From assembly GCA_045542735.1 (NCBI GenBank), contig JAZQLQ010000004.1, positions 34,915-98,914 on the forward strand: a stretch of 64,000 nucleotides of DNA, written 5' to 3'. The notes below the pieces were generated by a model, which saw only the letters and a list, made by a program, of their open reading frames with translations, was not told the origin of the DNA and made no database searches. Numbering within the stretch: the first letter of the stretch is position 1; each line of letters begins with the position of its first letter. Shown piece after piece: positions 47,832 through 56,391 of the stretch. Origin of the DNA: UBA2882 sp045542735 (GTDB taxonomy: Bacteria > Bacillota > Clostridia > Lachnospirales > Lachnospiraceae). The translations under genes were made by a program, and so were the position numbers.

Positions 47832-49196
47832 ATGATTAATTTTAAATCAAACGCAAAGAATTTTAGAGATGCAGAAAGTATGGCGGCCGCATATCTGGCC
47901 GCCTATTTTGGTAATTCAGAAATAGTGTATCCTATAAGCCCGTTTAAGATGTTGAAAGATGAAGGGGTTGATTTTGTGATACGCAATTTTAATAAACTTG
48001 AAGGCGTATACATACCGGCTCAATCAGAAGATGACATAGCGATAGTAGGTATAAGTGCAAACAGACCAATTACGCGACAGAGATTTACTGCTGCACATGA
48101 GTTATGCCATCATTTTAGAGATGCCGATAAACAAGTTGCGTGTCCTATTGGGCAAAAAAATTCTTCTGAATTTTTTGCAGATGCATTTGCATCTGCGGTA
48201 TTAATGCCAATGGGCGAGTTAAAAGTAAAAGTAAATGAGTATAAAGATGCTAATGGAAATGTTAGCTTTGATGATATATTAAAAATTGCTGATTATTTTG
48301 GGGTTAGTTTTGAATCATGTGTTAGGAGAATTGCTTATAAAATTCATGCAGTAGAAGGCGATATTGAATCAAAGGAATTAACGAAAAGAATAGGAAAATA
48401 TCATCCTGATAAGAAAAGAAAAACCTTAGGTATGTCATATGAAAATCTATATTCCGATTTGATAGATAATTATGTTGAACAGTTAAGATTTGCACCTAAT
48501 GATTATGCAAAATATGTATTTGAGAACAAGTATATTTACAATGATAGTAGGATGGAAGGTTTAGAGGTTTCTATTGAAGAAGCATCAGAAATAGTAACTG
48601 ATTTACGAAATAATCTGCAGAATAGCCCATACTGCACAGAAGAAAACGAGGCATATCTATCGGTTGCAGGACATTACTTGATGTATCAAGATATCTTTGC
48701 GGTTCCAGTTAAGGATTCGCTAAATGTATATGATTCTTTCAAATTAAATAAAGATTTGTTTGCATATTATCCACACCCTGAGTTTGGTGGAAATCCACGA
48801 CAGAATAATGTTGTAATTTCTGGAGCAAAGTTTGAAGCAGTGGATTATCATGACATATTTAATGAATTGGCTAACGTTGATGTGGATATCAAATCTTTTT
48901 TTGAGGAAAGAGAAAAAATAAAGCCTAGCGAATATATTAAGCAGGTTGTAAGAACTCACCATAGAATTACAGTGATTCATCCTTTTCCGGAAGGGAATGG
49001 AAGAACAACGAGAGCGTTTATGAATGTTCAGTTAGTCCGTGCCGGGTTAACGCCTATCTATATTAAGGTTGAAGAAAAGAAAAACTATATAGCAGCATTG
49101 GAAAAGGCTGATACAGAAAAAAATTATGATGATTTATATGAAGTTATATTTAAAGTAATGATAAGATCACATGTTGAATTATGTATTAATCCGTGA
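47832..49196 (+). CDS. ImmA/IrrE metallopeptidase-Fic domain fusion protein
   Basis: 454 aa. N-terminal ImmA/IrrE domain with HELCH at 89-93 and EFFADAFASAVLMP supplying the third ligand. The C-terminal half is a Fic domain: HPFPEGNGRTTR (383-394) has all catalytic residues for AMP or other nucleotidyl transfer. An upstream NDSRMEGLEVS (about 237) resembles the inhibitory helix motif (S/T)xxxE(G/N). So protease and AMPylator are joined in one chain, directly coupled to an XRE repressor. A derepression/toxin role is inferred. Confidence 0.9.
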   Translation: MINFKSNAKNFRDAESMAAAYLAAYFGNSEIVYPISPFKMLKDEGVDFVIRNFNKLEGVYIPAQSEDDIAIVGISANRPITRQRFTAAHELCHHFRDADKQVACPIGQKNSSEFFADAFASAVLMPMGELKVKVNEYKDANGNVSFDDILKIADYFGVSFESCVRRIAYKIHAVEGDIESKELTKRIGKYHPDKKRKTLGMSYENLYSDLIDNYVEQLRFAPNDYAKYVFENKYIYNDSRMEGLEVSIEEASEIVTDLRNNLQNSPYCTEENEAYLSVAGHYLMYQDIFAVPVKDSLNVYDSFKLNKDLFAYYPHPEFGGNPRQNNVVISGAKFEAVDYHDIFNELANVDVDIKSFFEEREKIKPSEYIKQVVRTHHRITVIHPFPEGNGRTTRAFMNVQLVRAGLTPIYIKVEEKKNYIAALEKADTEKNYDDLYEVIFKVMIRSHVELCINP

Positions 49197-49203
49197 TGAA
49201 ATG

Positions 49204-49234
49204 CGCTCTGGCATTAAAAGCTGGAGCGTTTTTT
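49204..49234 (+). terminator. Terminator after the ImmA-Fic gene
   Basis: CGCTCTGGC (49204-49212) pairs with GCTGGAGCG (49220-49228), T run 49229-49234. Confidence 0.9.
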
Positions 49235-49283
49235 GTGTGGCGTGAAACGGATTAGCATGATATGCTAATTATAATAAAAAGTG

Positions 49284-49311
49284 TTGACAAATGAAATAAT
49301 TGTGTTATTCT
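49284..49311 (+). promoter_or_regulatory. Promoter of the 55-aa membrane peptide gene
   Basis: TTGACA (49284-49289), 16 bp, TATTCT (49306-49311). Confidence 0.6.
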
Positions 49312-49394
49312 AAAATATTTCAATTCAGATTGGAAGGGGCAACATAGTACTCCACATATTATCTTAGGGCATTGCTCAGGAAGGAGGTAGTGCT

Positions 49395-49562
49395 ATGAAC
49401 TTGAATGTCACAATTGACTGGAAGTTTGTTGTTGCCCTTGGCACAGTAGTTGTTGGCACCATTTTCGCTGTGAAAATGGATGCTGATGCTGCTGAAAGAG
49501 TATCAACCCATGCGGTTGATGCTTGCAAGGAGTATGCGATCGCTGGAAACAGCGACCGCTAG
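49395..49562 (+). CDS. Small membrane-anchored protein
   Basis: 55 aa: MNLNVTIDWKFVVALGTVVV, GTIFAVKMDADAAERVSTHA, VDACKEYAIAGNSDR. One hydrophobic helix (about 10-27) with an Asp/Trp-containing start, then a helical soluble tail. Very good SD (GGAGG, 49383-49387) and a consensus promoter with a ~75-base leader, so it is surely expressed. Its end overlaps a GCGATCGCTG...AGCGACCGC hairpin. I recognise no family; phage holin-like or type I toxin-like roles are possible. Confidence 0.6.
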   Translation: MNLNVTIDWKFVVALGTVVVGTIFAVKMDADAAERVSTHAVDACKEYAIAGNSDR

Positions 49563-49625
49563 CTCTGTATAGATGATGCTTGAGGGCATATAGTTTTATT
49601 ATTATGTGCTTATTTTATATAAAGG

Positions 49626-51059
49626 ATGGTGAAAGTTGTGGTAATACCTAAAGTTGCTATTTGTCCTATCTGTGGAAAAAAGACATACCTTCGAATTGAA
49701 GATGGCGGTTACTTAGATGAATATCCAATTAGAGTGAATTGTATTAATTGCAGGACCTTAATGAAAGGTGTTTATATCATGGCGTTAGGTTCACCATATC
49801 GAGGGGTGCATCTATTTAATGCAGAGGTTGAAGAATGTGAAGTGGATTCGGTAGCAAAGAAAATAAGAAATGCAGATTATGTTGCTGAAATAAGTGGAGA
49901 GCTGCCTTGTAAAAATGTACGTGTGTTTGATGGTAATTTGATTTATACCACGCCTTTTATGGATTCAGTTGATGAATTAGGGACATCAGAATCACTATTA
50001 GAACGAAAAGAACGACTATCATATTTTGCTAAGAATATGGCAGACTGGAAAAAGACTAAAAGCACAGCATTTCAACTGTTGGATGAGGGAAGCATAGAAT
50101 ATATAGCAACAGCACTTCATAATAAAATGGGCGAGTATTCATATGAATGCGATAACTACTTAAAGTCGTTACACTGTTTGCAGGAAATTGTTCTTGAAGA
50201 GACAAAATACCTTTTTCTGAAACCCGAGCAAGATGAGTATGTTTCCAATTTGATAAGTGATATGGCTCAAGTAGATAGGGAACAAATGCATGAGTTTGCA
50301 AATCAGATAGGTGGAGTGCAATCATTAATTCTTGCCTATAGGAAGGTGATTGAGGTATTCTCAGAGTTTATGACAATATATCCAAACATCCTTCCGGCAG
50401 AAACTTATATTAGATTTAGAAACAAAGATTTGGAAGGTATAGGAATTGCAACTTGTTCTTTTGGCGATATCAAAACATTTTATCAAGATGCATATGAATC
50501 TATACTTTCATTACTTTATATACCAGTATGCATTGATAATATAGTTCTTCGTGGCGATTATCAAGCATTTGATAGCTGTTTTGAAGATGTATTTTGCCCT
50601 AAGAATAAAACACGTGATTTAAAATGGTATCGTGGTATAGATAACGGTACGCGCATCAATAAATTATGTGAATCCGAGCCTTATCAAAAGATTCTAAAAC
50701 TGCCTGCAAATAGGCTTTTAAGAAATGGAATTGGACATAACAACATAAAGTACGATGGTATTACACAGATGATAACAGCTTATGATTTGAAGAAACTAGA
50801 TAAGATTAATTTTCAAAATAATCTTATGAATGTTGCGGTTGATTGTCTTGGGTTAGCTAAATCAGCAGTAATCATGTCAGAAATAATCTTGTTTATGCTT
50901 AGACAAGAATTTGGAATGGAGAATGTTCATAGCATAATTCATCCGAGATTTTACAAGCGTGTACAAGTGAATGACACCTGTCCTTGTGGCAGTGGAAAAA
51001 AATATAAGAAGTGTTGCATGAATGAAGTAGAAGCTACTTTGCGTAGAAAGATGGAGTAG
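49626..51059 (+). CDS. SEC-C motif protein with N-terminal zinc ribbon, unknown function
   Basis: 477 aa (a GTG at 49638 is an alternative start with better SD spacing). N-terminal CPICGKK...CINC zinc site at about 13-43, a long helical middle (130-440) and a C-terminal SEC-C zinc motif NDTCPCGSGKKYKKCC. The middle region includes NRLLRNGIGHNNIKYDG, an RN/GH-x-N pattern like that of proteins with a HEPN/abortive-infection fold (R-x4-6-H), which would make it a candidate RNase. That reading is tentative. Codon use is accessory-type. Confidence 0.6.
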   Translation: MVKVVVIPKVAICPICGKKTYLRIEDGGYLDEYPIRVNCINCRTLMKGVYIMALGSPYRGVHLFNAEVEECEVDSVAKKIRNADYVAEISGELPCKNVRVFDGNLIYTTPFMDSVDELGTSESLLERKERLSYFAKNMADWKKTKSTAFQLLDEGSIEYIATALHNKMGEYSYECDNYLKSLHCLQEIVLEETKYLFLKPEQDEYVSNLISDMAQVDREQMHEFANQIGGVQSLILAYRKVIEVFSEFMTIYPNILPAETYIRFRNKDLEGIGIATCSFGDIKTFYQDAYESILSLLYIPVCIDNIVLRGDYQAFDSCFEDVFCPKNKTRDLKWYRGIDNGTRINKLCESEPYQKILKLPANRLLRNGIGHNNIKYDGITQMITAYDLKKLDKINFQNNLMNVAVDCLGLAKSAVIMSEIILFMLRQEFGMENVHSIIHPRFYKRVQVNDTCPCGSGKKYKKCCMNEVEATLRRKME

Positions 51060-51108
51060 TAATATACATAATAGTTTGGAAAAAGTTTGACAAAAAAAGA
51101 GGAATGAA

Positions 51109-51891
51109 ATGGGATTTTGGGAACGTTTTTTGAGAAAAAATATCTTTGAAACAGAAGTGGATAAATATCGAAGAATAGCAAAAAAGATATATGAGATGTT
51201 TGGATTTAATGAGAATCAAGTTAAAATGGAAATAGCTGTAGAGAAAGAAGAACAAGAAAGATATGGATATCAAAAAGATGGTATATATTATGTTGTAATA
51301 GGCATTAAAGAGTTGATAGAAAGAGGATGTTCAGAAGAACAACTGATATACTTTAAGAACACAGTATTTCATGAATTGGTGCATGCAAGAAATTATATTA
51401 ATGCCTCAGAAGAAGTACGCGAAATGATACATAAATTTGAATTAACATATGCCTATTGGGCTAGAAAACTTGTTGATGAATATATGGCTTATAAAGAGTC
51501 AAATGAATTATTTCCAGAGGATAAAAGTTGCTTGCTTAAGAGTGAAGATGAGATATTAATGGCTTTTAAGCATTACTGCTTTCCGCTAAAGCCCACATTT
51601 AATATGGAAAAAAAGTTTTTTGAATCATATTATGAATTAGGGTCAGCTTTCATTGCACATAGTGTTCTGGATAATGAATTTCCACATAAAAAAGATGTGA
51701 ATTTACATAACTTTCATGAAAAATATATGCATCATTTAAAGAAAGCGGCTGATGAATGTTATTCTACGAAAAAGCAATATGAACAATTAGCAGAGATGTT
51801 ATTGAAGGATTTTGAAGTATTGTATCGTGTGGTTAAAGAAAAGCCGAAGACAGATTTTAAATACTTTAAAATAAATTCACATATGCATTAG
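51109..51891 (+). CDS. Putative zinc metalloprotease-like protein (HEXXH)
   Basis: 260 aa. TVFHELVHARNY contains HELVH at 88-92, the zinc-protease signature; a downstream E in LVDEYMAYKESNELF (about 125-139) could be the third ligand. No signal peptide, so cytosolic. It follows the SEC-C gene by 49 bases and is probably co-transcribed. I do not know the family. Confidence 0.6.
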   Translation: MGFWERFLRKNIFETEVDKYRRIAKKIYEMFGFNENQVKMEIAVEKEEQERYGYQKDGIYYVVIGIKELIERGCSEEQLIYFKNTVFHELVHARNYINASEEVREMIHKFELTYAYWARKLVDEYMAYKESNELFPEDKSCLLKSEDEILMAFKHYCFPLKPTFNMEKKFFESYYELGSAFIAHSVLDNEFPHKKDVNLHNFHEKYMHHLKKAADECYSTKKQYEQLAEMLLKDFEVLYRVVKEKPKTDFKYFKINSHMH

Positions 51892-52129
51892 AAAAAATTA
51901 TAGCAGGATGGATTATTGAAGGTTTGAGTACAGAAGTATTGTCTAAGTAACAACCCCCCTAGTAGTAAGAACTCCCCTTTTACTACGATTTCTACTACTA
52001 ACAGGTAGTCACAACTTGCTCAATTATGCTATGATTTGCCTGCCTAACAACCAAACAACAATTTAACCATAACCCCGGAATATCCCGCAAAATACGGCAT
52101 TTTCGGGCAAAAAGGAGTAAACAATTACT
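51892..52129 (+). other. Non-coding right end of the integrative element
   Basis: No gene. Contains CCCCCCTAG (near 51955-51963), TTTTACTAC (51978-51986) and several GTAGT/ACTAC words, similar to the sequence left of the other repeat (35745-35860). AAAGGAG (52111-52117) precedes the phosphatase-like ATG at 52130. Confidence 0.5.
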
Positions 52130-52171
52130 ATGATAAAAGTATTATTCATCTGCCACGGCAACCAATATTGA
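52130..52171 (+). pseudogene. Right repeat: 13-codon remnant of an LMW protein tyrosine phosphatase gene
   Basis: ATG 52130 opens MIKVLFICHGNQY then a stop (52169-52171). MIKVLFICHGN is the family's invariant start; the rest of the gene is absent. An 11-bp perfect terminator follows (52182-52206), which could be the lost gene's own terminator. Confidence 0.7.
52145..52160 (+). mobile_element. attR-like direct repeat of the integrative element
   Basis: TTCATCTGCCACGGCA, identical to 35958-35973, 16,187 bases apart. Confidence 0.65.
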
Positions 52172-52181
52172 CATCCTACTC

Positions 52182-52210
52182 AAAGAGATTACCCCGTAAT
52201 CTCTTTTTCC
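52182..52210 (+). terminator. Terminator after the phosphatase remnant
   Basis: AAAGAGATTAC (52182-52192) and GTAATCTCTTT (52196-52206) form a perfect 11-bp stem with a 3-base loop, then TT. Confidence 0.85.
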
Positions 52211-52239
52211 TTTTCTCACCCCATTTCCCCATTCCCTCA

Positions 52240-52268
52240 TTGACCGTCTCCCACAAAAATGGTATGAT
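52240..52268 (+). promoter_or_regulatory. Promoter of the acyl-CoA synthetase/ior operon
   Basis: TTGACC (52240-52245), 17 bp, TATGAT (52263-52268). Confidence 0.75.
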
Positions 52269-52279
52269 AGTTACCTAGG

Positions 52280-52291
52280 CGCTTTAAAGCG
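52280..52291. promoter_or_regulatory. CGCTTTAAAGCG operator
   Basis: Perfect 12-bp palindrome just downstream of the expected start point. The half-site TTTAAAGCG recurs twice at the symporter promoter (57263-57271, 57287-57295). Confidence 0.65.
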
Positions 52292-52327
52292 TTAAACTAG
52301 CAAAACAAATGACAGAGGGGTTAAGTT

Positions 52328-53962
52328 ATGCCTATTACAGAGTTTTTAGAGAGAAATGCCAGGGAGTATCCCAACGACGTATGTTTGGTTGAGATCAACC
52401 CTGAGATTAAAGAGGACCGCAGAGTCACATGGAAGGAATACGAGCTCATCGAGCCCAATCCCAAGACCAGCTATCGTCGTGAGATTACTTGGAGCGTATT
52501 CAATGAAAAAGCCAATCGCTTTGCCAACCTCTTGTTACAGCGTGGTATTCAAAAAGGAGATAAGGTTGCCATCCTGATGACCAACTGCTTAGAGTGGTTG
52601 CCCATCTACTTCGGTATCTTAAAGACCGGTGCTTTGGCAGTACCTTTAAACTTCCGTTATGCCGCAGATGAGATTGAATACTGTGTCAAATTGGCAGAGG
52701 CTGATGTATTGGTGTTCGGACCTACATTCATCGGCCGTGTGGAAGAGATTGCAGACCGTATCAGCAAAGGTCGTCTGTTAATCTACGTTGGTGAAGGCTG
52801 TCCCAGCTTTGCAGATGATTACAATTCTTTATCTGCCAACTGTTCCAGTCAGACACCGGAGATCGCCATTGACGATCAGGATTATGCAGCCATTTATTTT
52901 TCGTCAGGAACCACAGGTTTCCCCAAGGCGATCTTACATAAACACGAAAGCTTAGTACATTCCTGTAAGGTGGAGCAAAACCATCACGGTCAGCAAAAGG
53001 ATGACGTTTTCCTTTGTATTCCGCCTTTGTATCATACCGGTGCCAAGATGCATTGGTTTGGTAGTTTGTTATCCGGTAGCAAGGCAGTTTTATTAAAAGG
53101 AACCAAGCCTGAGTTTATCTTAGATGCAGTATCCAAAGAGAAATGTACCATCGTTTGGCTCTTAGTGCCTTGGGCCCAGGAGATTTTGGAAGCCATCGAA
53201 AGCGGCAAAGTAAAATTAGAAGATTATGACTTGTCTCAGTGGAGATTGATGCACATCGGTGCACAGCCTGTTCCTCAGAGCTTGATTAAGAAGTGGAAGA
53301 GCATTTTCCCTGAGCATGCATATGATACCAACTACGGTTTGTCTGAGTCCATCGGACCCGGTTGTGTACACCTTGGTGTAGAAAACATCCACAAGGTTGG
53401 TGCCATCGGTAAAGCCGGTTATGGTTGGGAAGTAAAGATTGTAGATGAAAACCGTCAGACTGTAGAAAAAGGTGCAGTTGGTGAGCTTGCGGTAAAAGGC
53501 CCCGGGGTCATGACCTGTTATTATCATGATGAGAAGGCTACCGATGAAGTGTTGGCAGACGGCTGGCTCTTTACCGGAGATATGGCACAAGAGGATGAAG
53601 ATGGATTTATCTTCCTTGTTGACCGTAAGAAAGACGTTATCATCAGTGGTGGTGAAAACCTTTACCCCGTTCAGATTGAAGACTTTATCCGTACCAATGA
53701 TAAGGTACACGATGTAGCTGTTATCGGTCTGAAAGATCAGCGTCTCGGTGAGATTGCAGCAGCCATCGTTGAGTTAAAAGAAGGCGTGGAGATGACCAAA
53801 GAGGAGTTGGATGAGTTCTGTCTGGCACTTCCCAGATACAAACGTCCCCGTCAGGTTATCTTTGCAGAGATTCCCCGTAACCCTACCGGCAAGATTGAGA
53901 AGCCCAAGTTACGTGAGATGTATGGTGCAGACCGCCTGATTGCAGAGCAGAACTTAGGATAG
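52328..53962 (+). CDS. AMP-forming acyl-CoA synthetase (ligase)
   Basis: 544 aa, ANL superfamily. Activates a carboxylic acid with ATP and CoA. Core motifs: YFSSGTTGFPKAILHKH (about 191-207), NYGLSESIGPG (A5), GWLFTGDMAQEDEDGFIFLVDRKKDVIISGGENLYP (A7-A8) and the C-terminal lysine in NPTGKIEKPKLREM. Followed by iorA and iorB, so an aryl acid (e.g. phenylacetate or indoleacetate) is a reasonable substrate guess; chain preference cannot be read. Pro codons are mostly CCC/CCT, core-type. Confidence 0.92.
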   Translation: MPITEFLERNAREYPNDVCLVEINPEIKEDRRVTWKEYELIEPNPKTSYRREITWSVFNEKANRFANLLLQRGIQKGDKVAILMTNCLEWLPIYFGILKTGALAVPLNFRYAADEIEYCVKLAEADVLVFGPTFIGRVEEIADRISKGRLLIYVGEGCPSFADDYNSLSANCSSQTPEIAIDDQDYAAIYFSSGTTGFPKAILHKHESLVHSCKVEQNHHGQQKDDVFLCIPPLYHTGAKMHWFGSLLSGSKAVLLKGTKPEFILDAVSKEKCTIVWLLVPWAQEILEAIESGKVKLEDYDLSQWRLMHIGAQPVPQSLIKKWKSIFPEHAYDTNYGLSESIGPGCVHLGVENIHKVGAIGKAGYGWEVKIVDENRQTVEKGAVGELAVKGPGVMTCYYHDEKATDEVLADGWLFTGDMAQEDEDGFIFLVDRKKDVIISGGENLYPVQIEDFIRTNDKVHDVAVIGLKDQRLGEIAAAIVELKEGVEMTKEELDEFCLALPRYKRPRQVIFAEIPRNPTGKIEKPKLREMYGADRLIAEQNLG

Positions 53963-53996
53963 GCAAAAAGATACAATTGATTGAGAGGAAATGAAA

Positions 53997-55736
53997 ATGA
54001 GCGAAACAAAGATCATGTTAGGTAATGAGGCCATTGCCCGTGGTGCATATGAAGCAGGTGTAAAAGTATCTGCAGCTTACCCCGGCACACCCAGTACCGA
54101 AATCAGTGAAAACATTGTAAATTATCCGGAGATTTATGCAGAGTGGTCTCCCAATGAGAAAGTAGCCATGGAAGTGGCAATTGGTGCATCCATCAGTGGT
54201 GTACGTGCTATGGCAAGTATGAAACACGTTGGTGTAAACGTAGCATCCGACCCTTTATATACCATTGCTTATGCAGGTGTAAACGGCGGTTTGGTTATCG
54301 TAGCAGCAGATGATCCCGGTCTTTATTCTTCCCAGAATGAGCAGGATTCCAGATGCGTAGCCCGTGCGGCTATGGTTCCTGTATTGGAGCCCTCCGATTC
54401 CCAGGAAGCAAAAGACTTTATGAAGTATGCCTTTGAGTTATCCGAGAAATACGATACTCCCGTTATGCTTCGTACCACCACACGTTTATCCCATTCCCAG
54501 GGTCCCGTTACTTTAGAAGAGCGTTGCGAGCCTATCGATATTCCTTATGAGAGAAACGTGGGCAAATACGTTATGATGCCCGGTAATGCCAAAGCAAGAC
54601 ATTTAGTGGTAGAGAAACGTCTTAACGATATGATCACAGACGGTTGCGATATGCCCATCAACAGAGTAGAAATGAACGATACCAAAGTTGGTTTTATTAC
54701 CAGCGGTATTGCTTATCAGTATGTAAAAGAGGCTTGTCCCAATGCCAGCGTATTAAAGCTTGGTTTGGTTCATCCCCTTCCTAAGAAACTTATCGAAGAC
54801 TTTGCTTCCAAGGTAGAGACTCTTTATATCTTTGAAGAACTTGAGCCTGTATTTGAAGAGCAGATTAAGTCTTGGGGTATCAAATGTATCGGTAAAGAAA
54901 TCTTTACTGTACAGGGCGAATACAGTGCCAACATGATCCGTAAGGCAATCTTAAAAGAAGATGTAGACAGCAAAGCGCCTGCACAGGTGCCTGCACGTCC
55001 TCCCATTCTTTGTCCCGGTTGCCCTCACAGAAGCGTATATTCTGTATTGAATAAGTTAAAAATCCATGCAGCAGGTGATATCGGATGCTATACCTTAGGT
55101 GCAGTAGCTCCTCTTAGCGTTGTTGATACAACCGTATGTATGGGTGCCAGCATTTCCACACTTCACGGTATGGAAAAAGCCAAAGGCAAAGATTATATCA
55201 AAAATTGGGTAGCAGTTATCGGTGATTCTACTTTTATGCACACCGGTATCAACTCCTTAATGAATATGGTTTACAACCAGGGTACAGGAACTGTTATGAT
55301 TCTTGATAACTCCACTACCGGTATGACCGGTCATCAGGATCATGCCGCTACCGGTAAGACTTTGATGGGTGAGGAAGTTCCTGCCATCAACATTTATCAT
55401 TTATGCAAAGCTTTAGGTATCAAGAATGTAGTAGAAGTAAATGCATTCGATACAGTAGAGCTTGAGAGAATTGTAAAAGAAGAAGTGGCAAAAGAGGAAG
55501 TATCTGTGATCATTACCAAGTCTCCTTGCGTACTTTTGAAGGGGCAGAAGTTCCCCAATAAATGTGTTCCTGTTCCGGAGAAATGTAAAAAATGTGGTAT
55601 GTGCTTACGCCCCGGTTGCCCGGCACTTACCAAAAACGAAGACGGAACCATCTCTATTGATACAACAATGTGTAACGGTTGCGGTTTGTGCATGAACCTG
55701 TGTAAATTTGACGCAATCGAGAAAGTGGAGGTGTAA
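53997..55736 (+). CDS. iorA: Indolepyruvate:ferredoxin oxidoreductase, alpha subunit
   Basis: 579 aa from ATG 53997 (GAGAGGA 53983-53989 is too near the ATG at 53991). Converts aryl pyruvates to aryl-acetyl-CoA with reduced ferredoxin. N-terminal pyrimidine domain (YPGTPSTEISENI, EWSPNEKVAMEVAIGAS), middle domain, TPP-binding domain (CPGCPHRSVYSVL, IGDSTFMHTGINSL, ILDNSTTGMTGHQDH) and two C-terminal 4Fe-4S motifs (CKKCGMCLRPGCP; CNGCGLCMNLCKFDAI). Start codon of iorB follows 3 bases after the stop. Confidence 0.96.
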   Translation: MSETKIMLGNEAIARGAYEAGVKVSAAYPGTPSTEISENIVNYPEIYAEWSPNEKVAMEVAIGASISGVRAMASMKHVGVNVASDPLYTIAYAGVNGGLVIVAADDPGLYSSQNEQDSRCVARAAMVPVLEPSDSQEAKDFMKYAFELSEKYDTPVMLRTTTRLSHSQGPVTLEERCEPIDIPYERNVGKYVMMPGNAKARHLVVEKRLNDMITDGCDMPINRVEMNDTKVGFITSGIAYQYVKEACPNASVLKLGLVHPLPKKLIEDFASKVETLYIFEELEPVFEEQIKSWGIKCIGKEIFTVQGEYSANMIRKAILKEDVDSKAPAQVPARPPILCPGCPHRSVYSVLNKLKIHAAGDIGCYTLGAVAPLSVVDTTVCMGASISTLHGMEKAKGKDYIKNWVAVIGDSTFMHTGINSLMNMVYNQGTGTVMILDNSTTGMTGHQDHAATGKTLMGEEVPAINIYHLCKALGIKNVVEVNAFDTVELERIVKEEVAKEEVSVIITKSPCVLLKGQKFPNKCVPVPEKCKKCGMCLRPGCPALTKNEDGTISIDTTMCNGCGLCMNLCKFDAIEKVEV

Positions 55737-55738
55737 TC

Positions 55739-56314
55739 ATGGCAAATACAACCAAAAATATTATGATCGTTGGTGTAGGCGGTCAGGGTACACTTTTAAC
55801 AAGCCGTATTCTCGGTGGTATTACTGTAGATGCAGGTTATGATGTAAAATTATCCGAAGTACACGGTATGGCACAGCGTGGCGGTAGCGTAGTTACTTTT
55901 GTCCGCTACGGTGAAAAAGTAGCAGAGCCTATCGTAGAAGAAGGTCAGGCAGATGTGTTAATCGCTTTTGAAAAATTAGAAGCATTACGTTATGCTCACT
56001 TCCTCAAAAAAGATGGTGCCATCGTAGTAAACGATCACCGCATCGATCCTATCACAGTTGTGACAGGTGCGGCTCAGTATCCGGACAACATCATCGAAGA
56101 TTTAGAGAAAGAATACAGCGTATACAAAGTAAACGCTATGGAAGAAGCCATCAAAATGGGCAATTCCAGAGTATTCAACATCATCGTTTTGGGCGTTGCT
56201 GCAAAGCACATGGATTTCTCCAAGGAAGCATGGTTAGAGGTAATTGAAAAGACCGTTCCTGCCAAAACAGTAGAAATCAACAAACAAGCATTCCTTTTGG
56301 GATACGAAAGCTAG
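55739..56314 (+). CDS. iorB: Indolepyruvate:ferredoxin oxidoreductase, beta subunit
   Basis: 191 aa, gamma-type domain. IMIVGVGGQGTLLTSRILGGITVDAGYDVKLSEVHGMAQRGGSVVTFVRYGEKVAEPIV is the family signature. Forms the complex with IorA. GGAGG SD overlaps the end of iorA. A terminator follows (56323-56370). Confidence 0.96.
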   Translation: MANTTKNIMIVGVGGQGTLLTSRILGGITVDAGYDVKLSEVHGMAQRGGSVVTFVRYGEKVAEPIVEEGQADVLIAFEKLEALRYAHFLKKDGAIVVNDHRIDPITVVTGAAQYPDNIIEDLEKEYSVYKVNAMEEAIKMGNSRVFNIIVLGVAAKHMDFSKEAWLEVIEKTVPAKTVEINKQAFLLGYES

Positions 56315-56322
56315 CATATGGT

Positions 56323-56370
56323 TCCTGCCGACTGCGTATACTAAACGAAAGTCGGCAGGACTGTTTATTT
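56323..56370 (+). terminator. Terminator after iorB
   Basis: TCCTGCCGACT (56323-56333) and AGTCGGCAGGA (56350-56360), perfect 11-bp stem, then a T-rich tail. Confidence 0.85.
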
Positions 56371-56391
56371 TTAGAATGTGAGGTATCAGAC

